Positions 31,281 to 42,670 are shown, counted from the stretch's first letter. The stretch is 53,065 nt of DNA from CAZZHG01 sp964653655 (GCA_964653655.1 CAZZHG010000027.1:1-53065), one strand, 5' to 3'. Translations and numbers: made by a program. The notes: a model not told the origin generated them from the letters alone.

Positions 31281-32800
31281 GGTTTCGCCTCGTAACGGCC
31301 GGGGCTCAGGATTTTGTCCGGATCGCAAGCGCGTCTGAGGTCCGCGATCACCTTCTCCTCGCCGTTCGTAACCATGTCGTAACCGCCCAGACCGCAGCGG
31401 TACGGAGGATAGCCCGCTTGAATGAGCTGACCGACGAGAGCGCGGTAGCACTCCCACGCGGCTTTCGTGTCATCCGCGTTCGTGCGGTCGTAAGAGATGT
31501 TCGAGGTCGCCAAAACCGTTCGCTCGTTGACGAAGGTGAGGGTGATGGGGGCATCGAAGCCGAAGGCGTGCAGGCCCGCTTTCAAAAGGGCTTCCACGTG
31601 CGCTGCGTGGGTTCCGGTGGCTGGAAGCGTGGGCACGATCCAAAGCAGACCGGCCCCGTTCTGAATGGGATCCGCGCCACCCGTGTCGTTTCTGGAGCGC
31701 CAGGCGGCTCCTCTTAAATAAGTATTCGTCGGCTCTCCGCGAAGCAGGCCCACGGCCGGTCCCGCCGCGGCTTTCAGCGCGGGCGGAAGCCCGTCGATTT
31801 CCGTATCGCGCAAGGTGAGCACGCCGAACTCCGCAAGCCGCTCGCGGACATGGGCGAGCTGGGCCTCCACGACGGCGCGGGGTCCGTATAGCCCGCCGGT
31901 GGCATTCCACGAAGCGATTCCAAACGCCTTCGATGTAGTCTCAATCCATTCGTCACTGACGGGTTTTCTTCCACCGGTCTCATCCCACGGGTACTTCGCA
32001 ACCGCGGTGAGGGCGCGGAGCGGATTTCCGATGTGCACGCAGCTTCGCACTACACCGGATTGCCTAAGCTCGCGGATGCGATCGACGAGGGCGGGCATTC
32101 GCGAAGCGTCTTTCAGCTGACAGAAAAACGCGGCGAAAGCTTCAGGCTTCTTTTGCAGCCATAAGCCCGCCTTCGTCACGATGCCGAGATTCGATTGGAA
32201 AAAAAGTCCGTCCAGTGACGGTCCGATCCCGTGCTTGTACGTGTATTGAGCGTGGGCGCCCGCGAAACGGCCGAAACCCGTTTCAATGCGCTCCCCCGTT
32301 CCGAGCACGACCTCAAATCCGGCGCAAAGACTCGCGCGCTCGCCGAGCGGAGTGTGGCCGAAGCCGCGTTCCAGAAGATTTCCGACCAGCGAGGCGTCGG
32401 GGCCGGCGCCGTTCGCGTCCATCCAAAGGGAAGGGTGGTGATCGCGCAGGTACTCGTAAAGCTGTCCCTGGGAGACGCCCGGTTCGATGACCACGTAGGC
32501 GAGCTCCTCGTCCACTTTGACGATCCGGTTCATTTCGCCGAGATCGACGATGAGGCACTGGTCGAAGGGCGCCATCGTCTCGCCGTAGCCCCAGTTCTTG
32601 CCGCGGGAGACGGGATAGAGAGGAACCTTGTGCTCGCGCGCGAAAGCCACGAGGCCTTGAATCTCTTCGGCGCTCTTCGGATAGGCGACCGCGAGGCATT
32701 CCGTTTTGAAGGGCAAAGTGGTGCGCGAATACTGGAGCCGCGTCGCGGGAGTGATATCCAAACGTACCTTTTCGCTCAAGCGGGAGAGATTGGGGGCCAT
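31277..32800 (-). CDS. FAD-linked oxidase of the vanillyl-alcohol oxidase / p-cresol methylhydroxylase family
   Basis: 507 residues from the ATG of MAPNLSRLSEKVRLDITPAT. The FAD_binding_4 domain (about 35-230) has AVAYPKSAEEIQGLVAFARE, the pyrophosphate loop VSRGKNWGYGETM and LIVDLGEMNRIVKVDEELAY. The C-terminal cap ends in RRACDPDKILSPGRYE, the family's usual close. VAO-family enzymes oxidise para-hydroxybenzyl-type substrates or amines through the flavin, with oxygen or a cytochrome as acceptor. It is the first gene of a two-gene operon with the FeeM-like acyltransferase, overlapping by 4 bases, so a tyrosine-like substrate is an attractive guess. No signal peptide, hence cytoplasmic. A terminator of the upstream gene lies just before it. 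Confidence 0.85.
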   Translation of the reverse strand: MAPNLSRLSEKVRLDITPATRLQYSRTTLPFKTECLAVAYPKSAEEIQGLVAFAREHKVPLYPVSRGKNWGYGETMAPFDQCLIVDLGEMNRIVKVDEELAYVVIEPGVSQGQLYEYLRDHHPSLWMDANGAGPDASLVGNLLERGFGHTPLGERASLCAGFEVVLGTGERIETGFGRFAGAHAQYTYKHGIGPSLDGLFFQSNLGIVTKAGLWLQKKPEAFAAFFCQLKDASRMPALVDRIRELRQSGVVRSCVHIGNPLRALTAVAKYPWDETGGRKPVSDEWIETTSKAFGIASWNATGGLYGPRAVVEAQLAHVRERLAEFGVLTLRDTEIDGLPPALKAAAGPAVGLLRGEPTNTYLRGAAWRSRNDTGGADPIQNGAGLLWIVPTLPATGTHAAHVEALLKAGLHAFGFDAPITLTFVNERTVLATSNISYDRTNADDTKAAWECYRALVGQLIQAGYPPYRCGLGGYDMVTNGEEKVIADLRRACDPDKILSPGRYEAKP

Positions 32801-32841
32801 AGGCCGGGGGTTATATCCCGGGCGAGGGTTCTGAATAAACA

Positions 32842-32873
32842 AAAAGGGCCCGGAGCTTACGCCCCGAGCCCTT
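32842..32873 (-). terminator. terminator of the lipoprotein gene
   Basis: On the minus strand GGGCTCGGGGC pairs with GCTCCGGGCCC using two G-U pairs, extended by AAA/TTT, and is followed by TTTTTGTTT. The plus-strand version would have mismatches instead of wobbles, which fixes the direction. It ends transcription coming from the lipoprotein gene before the oxidase operon. Confidence 0.8.
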
Positions 32874-32894
32874 TAGATTTGAAATATCAGCTTA

Positions 32895-34301
32895 TTAGCC
32901 CGGTCCCTGTTGGGCCCGGAGGTACTGCTTCAGAATTTTTTGCTGAATGGCGGAGACCGCGTCTTCCACCTTCGTTCTGAGGGCGTCCTTCGTGGCCTGG
33001 TCCGTGGAACTGTCTTCCAGGTCCTTGAACGCCTTACGGCCGGTGTCCTCGGCCTGAAGCTTCAGCCGGCGGAGCTCGGTCCGGGTCATCGAGATCGATC
33101 CGGAGTTCGTAAGCTCGAAGTCATTCACTTCGAGGATGCTCTTGATGGACTCGATGGACTTCAAGGAGTAGTCGGCCGCCTTATAGAAACTGTCCAGGGC
33201 CTTCTTAACGGGGGCGGCGGGCGGCTCCTCTTTCTTGGGCTCTTCTTTAGCGACCGGCGTGTCGGTGCTGATGTCTTTCACCTTGCAGGTGAACTCGCCG
33301 TTCACGTCGCCGTACGCGAGCTGGTCGCGGCCGGTAGCCTGCGGGTTGATGCCGCTCATCTTGGTGGCCTGAATGTTCGCTTTGAGAATTCCGTTTTCGA
33401 CCTTGAGGTTCTTCACTTCGCAGTAGGAGGCTTTGCTCTCTTCGGAGTTATTGCCGTTCTGAAGCACGAGAGCGCCGAAGCCCGACATCACGGTGAACAC
33501 TTCCTGATCGAAAGTCGACGGGTTACCCTTGCGGGCGTAAAAGCCCATGCTGTCGTCGAAAGGCTGAATCGAAAGCGTGAACGTTTCGCCGGCCTTGTTT
33601 TTCGCCTGAACGAGCAGGAACTTTGATTCCTTGTCCTGGAAAACCGACTTGCCGATGGAGATAGTGCAGCCGAGCTCCGCTTCGTCGAAAACCGATTTGC
33701 GGTTGTCGCCGTTCAATTCGAATTGGCCTTCCTTAGTTAGGCGGTATCCCGTCATGGAGAACTCGGCGCCGAGCTTTGGAAGCACGATCGGGGGCGCAAT
33801 CGGACCGATCGGGCGCTGGGCTTCGGCCGGAGCCGGAGTCGTCGGAGCTTGCGGGGCTTTCGGCGTCACAGGAGCCGTGGGAGCCGAGTGCGAGGCCGGA
33901 GGATTCTTTTCCTTCACTCGATCGAGAGTCTTCTGGAGAACTTTCGGTAGAGGCTTCTTTTCCTGGGCCGGCAAACGCAACGCCGCACGCGCGGTGTTCA
34001 GATTCTCGCCCGCGTTTTTTGCGCATTCCGAGAAGAAGGTGTTGCTCTGAGCCGAGACCTTATCGTCTTCCGAGCGCATATCCTCGATGGAATAGACTTC
34101 GGCGAGCTTGTCGACCCAGCAACGGCAGATGCCGGTAGCCCGGGAGGCTTGGGAGAGGCTCGGCGCGAGATCTTCCGCGCAGCCTTCGGTAAGAGTAGTT
34201 TTGTCTTTTTCAGGCCAGGTAGACGAGCGAGGCGTCAGCGCGTCTTTTTTTCCGCAAGCGGCCAGTACGAGACCGACGATCAGCAACCATTGAAACTTCA
34301 T
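32895..34301 (-). CDS. lipoprotein with Pro-rich linker, function unknown
   Basis: 468 residues from the ATG of MKFQWLLIVGLVLAACGKKD, with GGAG 6 bases upstream. The lipobox LAAC puts the lipidated Cys at 16. A small Cys-containing domain (EGCAEDL, GICRCWVDKL, FSECAKNA) comes first, then a Pro/Ala linker (about 140-175), a beta-rich domain near 185-370 (AEFSMTGYRLTKEGQFELNG, ALVLQNGNNSEESKASYC) and a helical C-terminus (about 385-465). No family recognised. The position-2 residue after Cys is Gly, which does not suggest inner-membrane retention, so outer membrane is likely. A strong terminator follows. Confidence 0.75.
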   Translation of the reverse strand: MKFQWLLIVGLVLAACGKKDALTPRSSTWPEKDKTTLTEGCAEDLAPSLSQASRATGICRCWVDKLAEVYSIEDMRSEDDKVSAQSNTFFSECAKNAGENLNTARAALRLPAQEKKPLPKVLQKTLDRVKEKNPPASHSAPTAPVTPKAPQAPTTPAPAEAQRPIGPIAPPIVLPKLGAEFSMTGYRLTKEGQFELNGDNRKSVFDEAELGCTISIGKSVFQDKESKFLLVQAKNKAGETFTLSIQPFDDSMGFYARKGNPSTFDQEVFTVMSGFGALVLQNGNNSEESKASYCEVKNLKVENGILKANIQATKMSGINPQATGRDQLAYGDVNGEFTCKVKDISTDTPVAKEEPKKEEPPAAPVKKALDSFYKAADYSLKSIESIKSILEVNDFELTNSGSISMTRTELRRLKLQAEDTGRKAFKDLEDSSTDQATKDALRTKVEDAVSAIQQKILKQYLRAQQGPG

Positions 34302-34451
34302 CTCTACTCCCCCGCCGCGAAATCGCGGCTTAATTACCCGGAGGTTGCGCTGTGCAAGTAGGGGGCCACCGGATTTCGTGCCCCGGGTCCCGCACGGAAT
34401 AGTCCACCAAGTAGACGAAGTGACGAGCAACGGCACCGCGTTCATGGACTT

Positions 34452-35558
34452 TTGGACCAGTCCCCCGTAAGTCTTGGGGTGGTGGGACGCAAGATCATTC
34501 ACGTCGACATGGACGCCTTCTACGCGTCGGTGGAGCAAAGGGACAACCCCGCCCTGAAGGGAAAGCCCCTCATCGTAGGCGGGTCGCCCGAGCACCGGGG
34601 CGTGGTGGCTTCCTGTTCCTACGAGGCGCGAAAGTTCGGAATCCGATCCGCCATGAGCACGCGCCGCGCCTACGGCCTTTGCCCGAACGCGATGCTCGTT
34701 CGGCCGCGCATGGAACGTTACAAGGAAGTGAGCCGGGAAATCCGCGCCATCTTTCTTTCGGCGACCGATCTGGTGGAGCCGCTTTCTCTCGACGAAGCCT
34801 ACCTGGACGTGACGTCCAATAAGTTCAATGAGCCTTCTGCGACCCGCATTGCGCAGCGGATCCGCGAAGAGATCCGGACGAAACTCAATTTGACCGCTTC
34901 CGCCGGCGTCGGTCCCAACAAGTTCATCGCCAAAGTAGCGAGCGATATCCGAAAGCCGAACGGGCTATTCGTGATTCCGCCGCAAAAGGCGAGGGAGTTC
35001 ATCGAGAAGCTTCCCATCGAGAGATTTTGGGGAGTAGGCCCGGCGACGGCGAAGAAGTTGAAGGAGCGGGGCATCCACACGGGAGCGGATCTCGGAGCGC
35101 AGACTCCAGCGACGCTTCATTCGTGGCTAGGCCGTTTCGGTCTGTTTCTGCACGGGCTTTCCCAGGGAGAAGACAGCCGGCAAGTGCGCACCGATCGGGA
35201 ACCGAAAAGCCGCGGCTCCGAGACCACTTTCAATGACGACGTGACGAGCCTTCCCGAGCTTGAAAAAACCATCGGGGAACTATCCGACGACGTCGCCGAG
35301 TCTCTGAAACGTTTGGGGCGAGGGAGCCGGACGGTCGTGTTGAAGGTGAAGTACGCGGATTTTTCGCTTGTGACTCGAACCCGGACTCTCGGCGAGGAGA
35401 CTTCGGATAGGGAACTCATTGCCCGCACTGCCTGCGATTTGCTTCGAACCTCCACCGACGCGGGCCAAACTCCGATACGTTTGCTTGGGGTGAGTGTGAA
35501 GCTGGCTTCCTCAGAAGCGCCGGACCGTGATGGGGCGCAGTTGGATTTCGGAATTTAG
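34452..35558 (+). CDS. dinB: DNA polymerase IV (Y-family, DinB)
   Basis: 368 residues. Palm motifs: IIHVDMDAFYASVE, ASCSYEARKFGIRS and the catalytic SLDEAYLDV; the thumb HhH stretch SAGVGPNKFIAKVAS and FWGVGPATAKKLKERG; and the little-finger domain to the end. It copies damaged or misaligned templates in the SOS or stress response. The start is uncertain: TTG at 34452 gives an 11-residue leader, whereas GTG at 34479 or 34482 would begin closer to the conserved RKIIHVDMD. No LexA-type box was recognised in the 150-base leader. The stop codon TAG lies at the edge of a long hairpin repeat. Confidence 0.93.
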   Translation: MDQSPVSLGVVGRKIIHVDMDAFYASVEQRDNPALKGKPLIVGGSPEHRGVVASCSYEARKFGIRSAMSTRRAYGLCPNAMLVRPRMERYKEVSREIRAIFLSATDLVEPLSLDEAYLDVTSNKFNEPSATRIAQRIREEIRTKLNLTASAGVGPNKFIAKVASDIRKPNGLFVIPPQKAREFIEKLPIERFWGVGPATAKKLKERGIHTGADLGAQTPATLHSWLGRFGLFLHGLSQGEDSRQVRTDREPKSRGSETTFNDDVTSLPELEKTIGELSDDVAESLKRLGRGSRTVVLKVKYADFSLVTRTRTLGEETSDRELIARTACDLLRTSTDAGQTPIRLLGVSVKLASSEAPDRDGAQLDFGI

Positions 35559-35654
35559 AGCGAGAATGAGACTGAGTCTGAGAATGAGTGTGCGGCACTG
35601 GCGTGCCTTATTGTTTTTCACTCATTCTCAGACTCATTCTCGATCTCATTCTAA
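35555..35654. repeat. long hairpin repeat element, copy A
   Basis: Arms of 36 bases (35555-35590 and 35619-35654) are complementary at 31 of 36 positions and consist of GAATGAG/CTCATTC units. The 28-base loop contains its own small hairpin, GGCAC-TGGC-GTGCC, followed by TTATTGTTTTT, which looks like a terminator. It begins on the dinB stop codon and lies between convergent dinB and lon. A homologous element lies at 48065-48157. Confidence 0.85.
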
Positions 35655-35661
35655 TCCAAAT

Positions 35662-35696
35662 AAAAAAAGGCCCCGGGCGCTAAGCCCGAGGCCTTT
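35662..35696 (-). terminator. lon terminator (probably bidirectional)
   Basis: On the minus strand AAAGGCCTCGGGC pairs with GCCCGGGGCCTTT across a short loop, followed by a run of seven T. It sits 13 bases beyond the lon stop. The plus-strand strand also folds and may serve dinB. Confidence 0.88.
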
Positions 35697-35708
35697 CTCA
35701 TTTGAATA

Positions 35709-38162
<2,454 letters not shown>

Positions 38163-38345
38163 GTGGCACCTTCTAGAGAAAGGGGAATTGTGAAGCCGAC
38201 TTCATTAACTTGATCGGCTTTTCGAAGGAGGGCCTTGAGGGAGGATTTAAGAATACTTTTAGGAAAACGCGGCTATACGACGCGTAGCAACGCGCGGGCG
38301 CGTGGAGCACCTAGTTTCAAGCACTTGATGTTGGGCGTTAGGCGA

Positions 38346-38708
38346 TTAGGCGTAGATCTTTTCTTCGCGTTCCTGGGCTTCTTTGCAGCGGATGCAAAGT
38401 TCAGCCACGGGACGAGCTTCGAGCCGCTTCATCTCGATGGGCTCTTCGCACAGCTCGCAGGTGCCGAACGTGCCGTCCTCGATCTTGGCGAGGGCTTGTT
38501 CGATCTTATGCAGGAGATGCCGTTCCCGGTCCCGCAGGCGAAGGGCGACGTTCTGATTGAGCTCGGAGGAGGCGAGATCCACCTCGTCGGCGAGATCATC
38601 GTGGCTCAGAGTAAGATCCTGTTCCTTATTTTTCTCGGTGTGGTTGAGAATTTTCGCCTTTTCTTCGCGTAGATTGGTGGCGAAACGTTCAAGATCTTTC
38701 TTCTTCAC
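38346..38708 (-). CDS. DksA/TraR-family C4 zinc-finger protein
   Basis: 120 residues. A helical hairpin (about 5-75) bears DDLADEVDLASSELNQ at its tip, equivalent to the acidic tip that DksA inserts into the RNA-polymerase secondary channel. A C4 zinc finger follows: C84, C87, C105, C108 (GTCELCEEPIEMKRLEARP). DksA-like factors bind RNA polymerase and, with ppGpp, adjust rRNA and amino-acid promoters. It is shorter than E. coli DksA (about 150 residues), as in many deltaproteobacterial paralogues. AGGAG lies just before the ATG; the 232-base leader holds a 7-bp stem inverted repeat (38771-38787). Confidence 0.88.
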   Translation of the reverse strand: MKKKDLERFATNLREEKAKILNHTEKNKEQDLTLSHDDLADEVDLASSELNQNVALRLRDRERHLLHKIEQALAKIEDGTFGTCELCEEPIEMKRLEARPVAELCIRCKEAQEREEKIYA

Positions 38709-38807
38709 GTTATAGCTCCTTTCCGAAACGTCATAAACGCTCGGATGCGAGTCGAACCCTGAGATTATTGACGACTCAGGGAGTCGTTGCTGATGCCAAT
38801 TTATGGG

Positions 38808-38857
38808 AAAAAAATAGGAAGACTGCCAGAGCGGCGACCCCCAAGAATCGCCTCTCT
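38808..38857 (-). terminator. probable terminator of the TPR/ligand-binding lipoprotein gene
   Basis: On the minus strand AGAGAGGCGA pairs with TCGCCGCTCT (9 of 10 pairs; plus-strand arms 38828-38837 and 38848-38857). A run of seven T follows 13 bases later (plus 38808-38814). The distance to the T-run is longer than usual, so this is moderate. Confidence 0.5.
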
Positions 38858-38940
38858 AGGGTCTGATTCTAGCAAACGATAAAAACGGAAACAATGCGAA
38901 TTGGCTGAGAGCGGAAAGATTAGCTAACCCTCGCGAGCGT

Positions 38941-40890
38941 TTACTGCTCGACGATATTGCCGCCCATTTCCAGTTTGAAAACAGACAGTTTGCGCCGTGC
39001 GATGCGAGTGCTGTCGAAAGTGATCGAACCGAGCGGAGTTTGAAATCCATCCATTTTCGTCATCTCGCGGACGACGTCGTTTCGATCCGAGGAAGAAGTT
39101 TCTTTTAAAGCCCCGATCAAGATGTGCATCGCCTCGAAAGCCTGGGTCGCGAGAAGATCCGGCGCGCCACCATAGGCCGCGGCGAACTGCTTGATGAAGC
39201 CCTTTTGAATCTCGTTCTTCGTCGAGGAGCTGAGTCCTCCGGGAAATAGCGCGCCCTCGACGTACCGGCCGCCCCGCTTGTAGAGCTGATCCGAGTTCCA
39301 TTCCGTCGTACCCAGCAGCGCCACTTCCGCGACGTCGTAGTAGGCAAGGCTCGCGGCGATCTGGGAGACCGTGGACGGGCTATCGGGCAGAAAGATGGCG
39401 TCGAAATCGACGATGGGAGGAACGTCGGCCTTGGGCTCGCGGCCGGTCTTCTCTTTCGCTTCCTTCTTATACTCGGCGAGCCGGGTGTTCTCGAGGGAGC
39501 GGAACTTCGGGTTCGAAAGCCCCACCAGCCGCTGCACGTATTCCTGGAAGTCCTTTTCCTCGGGCGGGTACAGGCGGTAGCCGACGATCTTGCCGCCGTT
39601 CTTTTCCACCAGCTCCCAGAACTCGTTCGCCATGTCTTTGCCGAAGGGATTGTTGGGCGCGAGGATGGCGAACCGCTTGAAGTTCTTTTCCTTCATCGAG
39701 TGGTTGACCAGCGATTCCAGCTGTACCCTCGGAGTCAGGGCGTTCTGAAAGAGATAGGCTCCGCGGCTCGAAACGCCTTCCTTACCCGTCAAAGACAGGT
39801 TGAGAATGCCGAGCTGCTGGGCGCGGTCGCCGACCGCCACCGCTTCGTTCCAATTGAGCGGCCCGAGGATCGCCAGCACGTTGTCGCGGTTATAAAGGTT
39901 GTCGACAGCCCGGCGCGCGATTTCCGGATTGGACTGGCTGTCCTCGATGAAGAGGCGGAAATCGAAGTCCCGGTTGCTCTGAAAAGTGCCGGCGGCGAGA
40001 AGAATGCCCTCGAGGGCCCGTTCGCCGTACTTCGCCATGTTGCCGGTGAGCGGCAGGACGACGCCGATATTCATCCGGTCCGCGCGGCTGCTTCCCGCGA
40101 GCGGCGCGCCCGTCGATTCCGGGCTGCCTTCTGCCGAGCCGGTTTCCACCGGCGGCGGGATGCTGGCGCTGGCCAGCTGGTTCATGCGGCTGGTGATCTT
40201 GCCGCGCACCGTGGGCTCGGTGACTTCGCTGAGAAGCCGGTCGAGACTCGCGGAGCTTGGAATCGCAAGCAGGTGCTGATCGATGCGGGCGAGAACATTC
40301 TCGCGCTTGCGCTCGTCGATGGGAAGCTGCGCCTGGGCCGCATAGGCGGCGACCGCCGCCGCGTGATTATTGGTGGCTTCCGAGGACAGGGCGGCCAGCT
40401 GATAGACCACTTCCGCCCGGCGCGTTCCCTGAGCGCGGATGTCGGCGAGCTTGAAAGCGGAAAGCGTTCGGTACGCACGATCGTAGTTGCCGAGCTGATA
40501 CTCGCAGGCGGCGAGGTTGTAGCGGACGTCGAAGCCCATTTCGCTGCCCGGGTATTTGACCAGAAACGCGTCGAACTCGCGGGCCGCGGCCGCGTACTCT
40601 TCCTGGTAGTAAAAGATGGTTCCGAGCCGGTAGCTCGAGACCATGGTCGCGTTCTTCGCGGCCGGATACTTTTGCCGGACCTGTTGGAAACCGCGGATGG
40701 CCTTTTCGTAGTCCTTACCCAAGAAAGCGCGCTCGGCCTGGAAGAAAAGCGTGCGGGCCTGGGGCTCCACCTTATTAGAGGAGAGCGGGTCGGGGCCCTT
40801 CATCTGATCGGGGCGGACTTGGTTGTTCGCGGTCGCGCATCCCCACAGCACAAATGCGGCGGAAAGAAGCCAGAAGGCGCGGCGAATCAT
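38941..40890 (-). CDS. lipoprotein with TPR repeats and a periplasmic-binding-protein domain (LpoA/LppC-like architecture)
   Basis: 649 residues from the ATG of MIRRAFWLLSAAFVLWGCAT, a lipoprotein signal with Cys at 18. Residues 40-230 hold TPR-like helices (LFFQAERAFLGKDYEKAIRG, SYRLGTIFYYQEEYAAAARE, DVRYNLAACEYQLGNYDRAY). Residues 285-640 are a type-I periplasmic binding fold of the branched-chain amino-acid receptor kind: MNIGVVLPLTGNMAKYGERA, AILGPLNWNEAVAVGDRAQQ, FAILAPNNPFGKDMANEFWE. The same order occurs in LpoA, the outer-membrane activator of PBP1a. That function is an inference; a ligand sensor is the alternative. A terminator-like hairpin follows. Confidence 0.8.
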   Translation of the reverse strand: MIRRAFWLLSAAFVLWGCATANNQVRPDQMKGPDPLSSNKVEPQARTLFFQAERAFLGKDYEKAIRGFQQVRQKYPAAKNATMVSSYRLGTIFYYQEEYAAAAREFDAFLVKYPGSEMGFDVRYNLAACEYQLGNYDRAYRTLSAFKLADIRAQGTRRAEVVYQLAALSSEATNNHAAAVAAYAAQAQLPIDERKRENVLARIDQHLLAIPSSASLDRLLSEVTEPTVRGKITSRMNQLASASIPPPVETGSAEGSPESTGAPLAGSSRADRMNIGVVLPLTGNMAKYGERALEGILLAAGTFQSNRDFDFRLFIEDSQSNPEIARRAVDNLYNRDNVLAILGPLNWNEAVAVGDRAQQLGILNLSLTGKEGVSSRGAYLFQNALTPRVQLESLVNHSMKEKNFKRFAILAPNNPFGKDMANEFWELVEKNGGKIVGYRLYPPEEKDFQEYVQRLVGLSNPKFRSLENTRLAEYKKEAKEKTGREPKADVPPIVDFDAIFLPDSPSTVSQIAASLAYYDVAEVALLGTTEWNSDQLYKRGGRYVEGALFPGGLSSSTKNEIQKGFIKQFAAAYGGAPDLLATQAFEAMHILIGALKETSSSDRNDVVREMTKMDGFQTPLGSITFDSTRIARRKLSVFKLEMGGNIVEQ

Positions 40891-40984
40891 AGGCCGTAAA
40901 GATACCAAAACCTCGGGGTTAATCATTAAAAAGTTCCTGAAGGCAGTCCATAAACTTCACGGGCGTTGCTGGTCCCCCCATCCG

Positions 40985-42109
40985 TCAATCTTTCTGGATA
41001 GCCTCTTTGAATTTCTTCAGGAAGGAAGCGACTCCGGGGTGCGCCTCGCGGCTGCTCTCTTTCTCGAACTGGCGCAGGAGGTCGCGCTGTTTCGAGGTTA
41101 GCGAAGTGGGGGTCTCGACGGAGATCCGCACGAGCTGATCGCCGAATCCGGTGCCGTTGAGCCTGCGGATGCCTTTTCCCTTAAGGCGCTTCACCGTGCC
41201 GGATTGGGTTCCCGGCGGAATCTTCATGGTCAGCGGTCCTTCCAAGGTGGGCACTTCGATCTCGCAGCCGGCCGCCGCCTGAACGAAAGTAATCGGAAGT
41301 TCCAAAAGGACGTGCTCGTTTTCCCGCGTAAAAAGCGGGTGGGGAGTTACGTCGACGATTACATAGAGGTCGCCGAGCCGGCCGCCGGGCTCCGAAGCTT
41401 CTCCTTGCCCGCGCAACCGAATCCGTTGTTCCTTGTCGATGCCCGCCGGAATTTTCACGGACACCGCGTGCGGCTTTTTCACGCGCCCCTGGCCGCGGCA
41501 GCTGCCGCACGGATCGCTGATGATGCTTCCGCGTCCCGAACAGCGGGGGCACGTGCGGGTCAGAGTGAAGAAACCCTGGCTGAGCCGAACCTGTCCCGCG
41601 CCGTTGCAGGTGGGGCAGGCATTGGGCTTGCTTCCCGGCTTCGCGCCGGAACCGCTGCAAGTGTCGCACGCCGATTCTTTGTCGAAAGAGATTTCCTTCT
41701 CGACGCCGAACGCCGCCTCCACAAAGGAGATCTCCATGTGGTAACGCAGATCCACTCCGCCGGAGGCATGGCCCCCGGGCCCCGCGCCGCCGAAGATATC
41801 GCCGAAAATGTTGTCGAAGATGTCGCTGAAGGATCCGCCGAAGCCGCTCGGATCGAATCCGCCGCCGAAGCCGGCGTTCGGGTTCACGCCCGCGTGGCCG
41901 AAGCGATCGTAGGCGGATCGTTTCTGAGGATCGCTCAGAACCTGGTACGCCTCGTTCACTTCCTTGAACTTGTCCTCGGCAATCTTATCGTTGGGATTTC
42001 GGTCGGGGTGATATTGAATGGCGAGCTTTCGGTACGCCTTCTTCAGTTCGTCATCGTTGGCCGTACGCGCGACCACGAGGATCTCGTAATAATCTCTTTT
42101 GCCGCTCAT
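40985..42109 (-). CDS. dnaJ: chaperone DnaJ (Hsp40)
   Basis: 374 residues, full length. J domain with AIQYHPDRNP, a Gly/Phe region (NPNAGFGGGFDPSGFGGSFS), and four zinc motifs CDTCSGSG, CPTCNGAG, CPRCSGRG and CGSCRGQG, then the C-terminal substrate-binding domains. DnaJ delivers clients to DnaK and stimulates its ATPase. It is the last gene of a trmJ-grpE-dnaJ run, with a 9-base gap to grpE. dnaK and hrcA are not in the window and no CIRCE repeat was seen. Confidence 0.97.
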   Translation of the reverse strand: MSGKRDYYEILVVARTANDDELKKAYRKLAIQYHPDRNPNDKIAEDKFKEVNEAYQVLSDPQKRSAYDRFGHAGVNPNAGFGGGFDPSGFGGSFSDIFDNIFGDIFGGAGPGGHASGGVDLRYHMEISFVEAAFGVEKEISFDKESACDTCSGSGAKPGSKPNACPTCNGAGQVRLSQGFFTLTRTCPRCSGRGSIISDPCGSCRGQGRVKKPHAVSVKIPAGIDKEQRIRLRGQGEASEPGGRLGDLYVIVDVTPHPLFTRENEHVLLELPITFVQAAAGCEIEVPTLEGPLTMKIPPGTQSGTVKRLKGKGIRRLNGTGFGDQLVRISVETPTSLTSKQRDLLRQFEKESSREAHPGVASFLKKFKEAIQKD

Positions 42110-42118
42110 GGAGGCTAA

Positions 42119-42670
42119 TCAACCTTTGGCTTTGGCGACGACTACTTTCGCCGGATGAAGGAGACGGCCGTTCAAAAGACAGCCCCGTTCCACGACCTGA
42201 ACTACGGTGCCGGGCTCCGCGTCGGGAACTTCGAGCTGGGAGATGGCTTCGTGGCGCTCCGGGTTGAATTTCTCGGCTTTTTTGCCAATCCATTCTACAC
42301 CGAAGCGCTCGAGGGTGAGAGTCAGTTCCCGGTGAGTCATCTCGATGCCGAGGATGAAGTTCAGAATCTCGGGCTTCTTCTCCTCCGCGTTCTTCAAAGG
42401 TACCGAAGCTTCAAGGGCGCGGTCGAACAAGCTCACGATGGGAAGCAGATCGCGGATGAATTTCTCGTTACCGAACTTTATGGAGTTTTCCGCGTCGCGC
42501 AGAAGGCGCTTTTTCGCGTTGTCGAACTCCGCCTGCATATAAAGGAGGCGGGTCTCCGCGTCGGGCTTCGCCTGGATCGGCGTGACCTCGGCGGCCGGAG
42601 CGTCGGAGCCGTTATCCGGCTTTTTCTCTTCGGCCGGCTTTTCGGAATTTTTGTCTTCGTTAGATTCCAT
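42119..42670 (-). CDS. grpE: nucleotide exchange factor GrpE
   Basis: 183 residues from the ATG of MESNEDKNSEKPAEEKKPDN. A charged disordered start is followed by the long helix (LLYMQAEFDNAKKRLLRDAE) and the C-terminal beta domain with FNPERHEAISQLEVPDAEPG and GCLLNGRLLHPAKVVVAK, the GrpE signature. It releases ADP from DnaK. The start overlaps the end of trmJ by 11 bases, so the genes are coupled. Confidence 0.95.
   Translation of the reverse strand: MESNEDKNSEKPAEEKKPDNGSDAPAAEVTPIQAKPDAETRLLYMQAEFDNAKKRLLRDAENSIKFGNEKFIRDLLPIVSLFDRALEASVPLKNAEEKKPEILNFILGIEMTHRELTLTLERFGVEWIGKKAEKFNPERHEAISQLEVPDAEPGTVVQVVERGCLLNGRLLHPAKVVVAKAKG

Noticed and set aside
35555..35654. Possible CRISPR-like repeat
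   Set aside because: Repeats are inverted arms of one hairpin, not direct repeats with unique spacers, and no cas gene is present.
38163..38345. Heat-shock (sigma32) promoter before lon
   Set aside because: A CTTGAA-like -35 is present on the minus strand, but no CCCCAT-type -10 at the right distance.
38735..38765. tRNA T-arm-like GGTTCGA on the minus strand
   Set aside because: The flanking 5-base arms do not pair and no acceptor or anticodon arm can be built.
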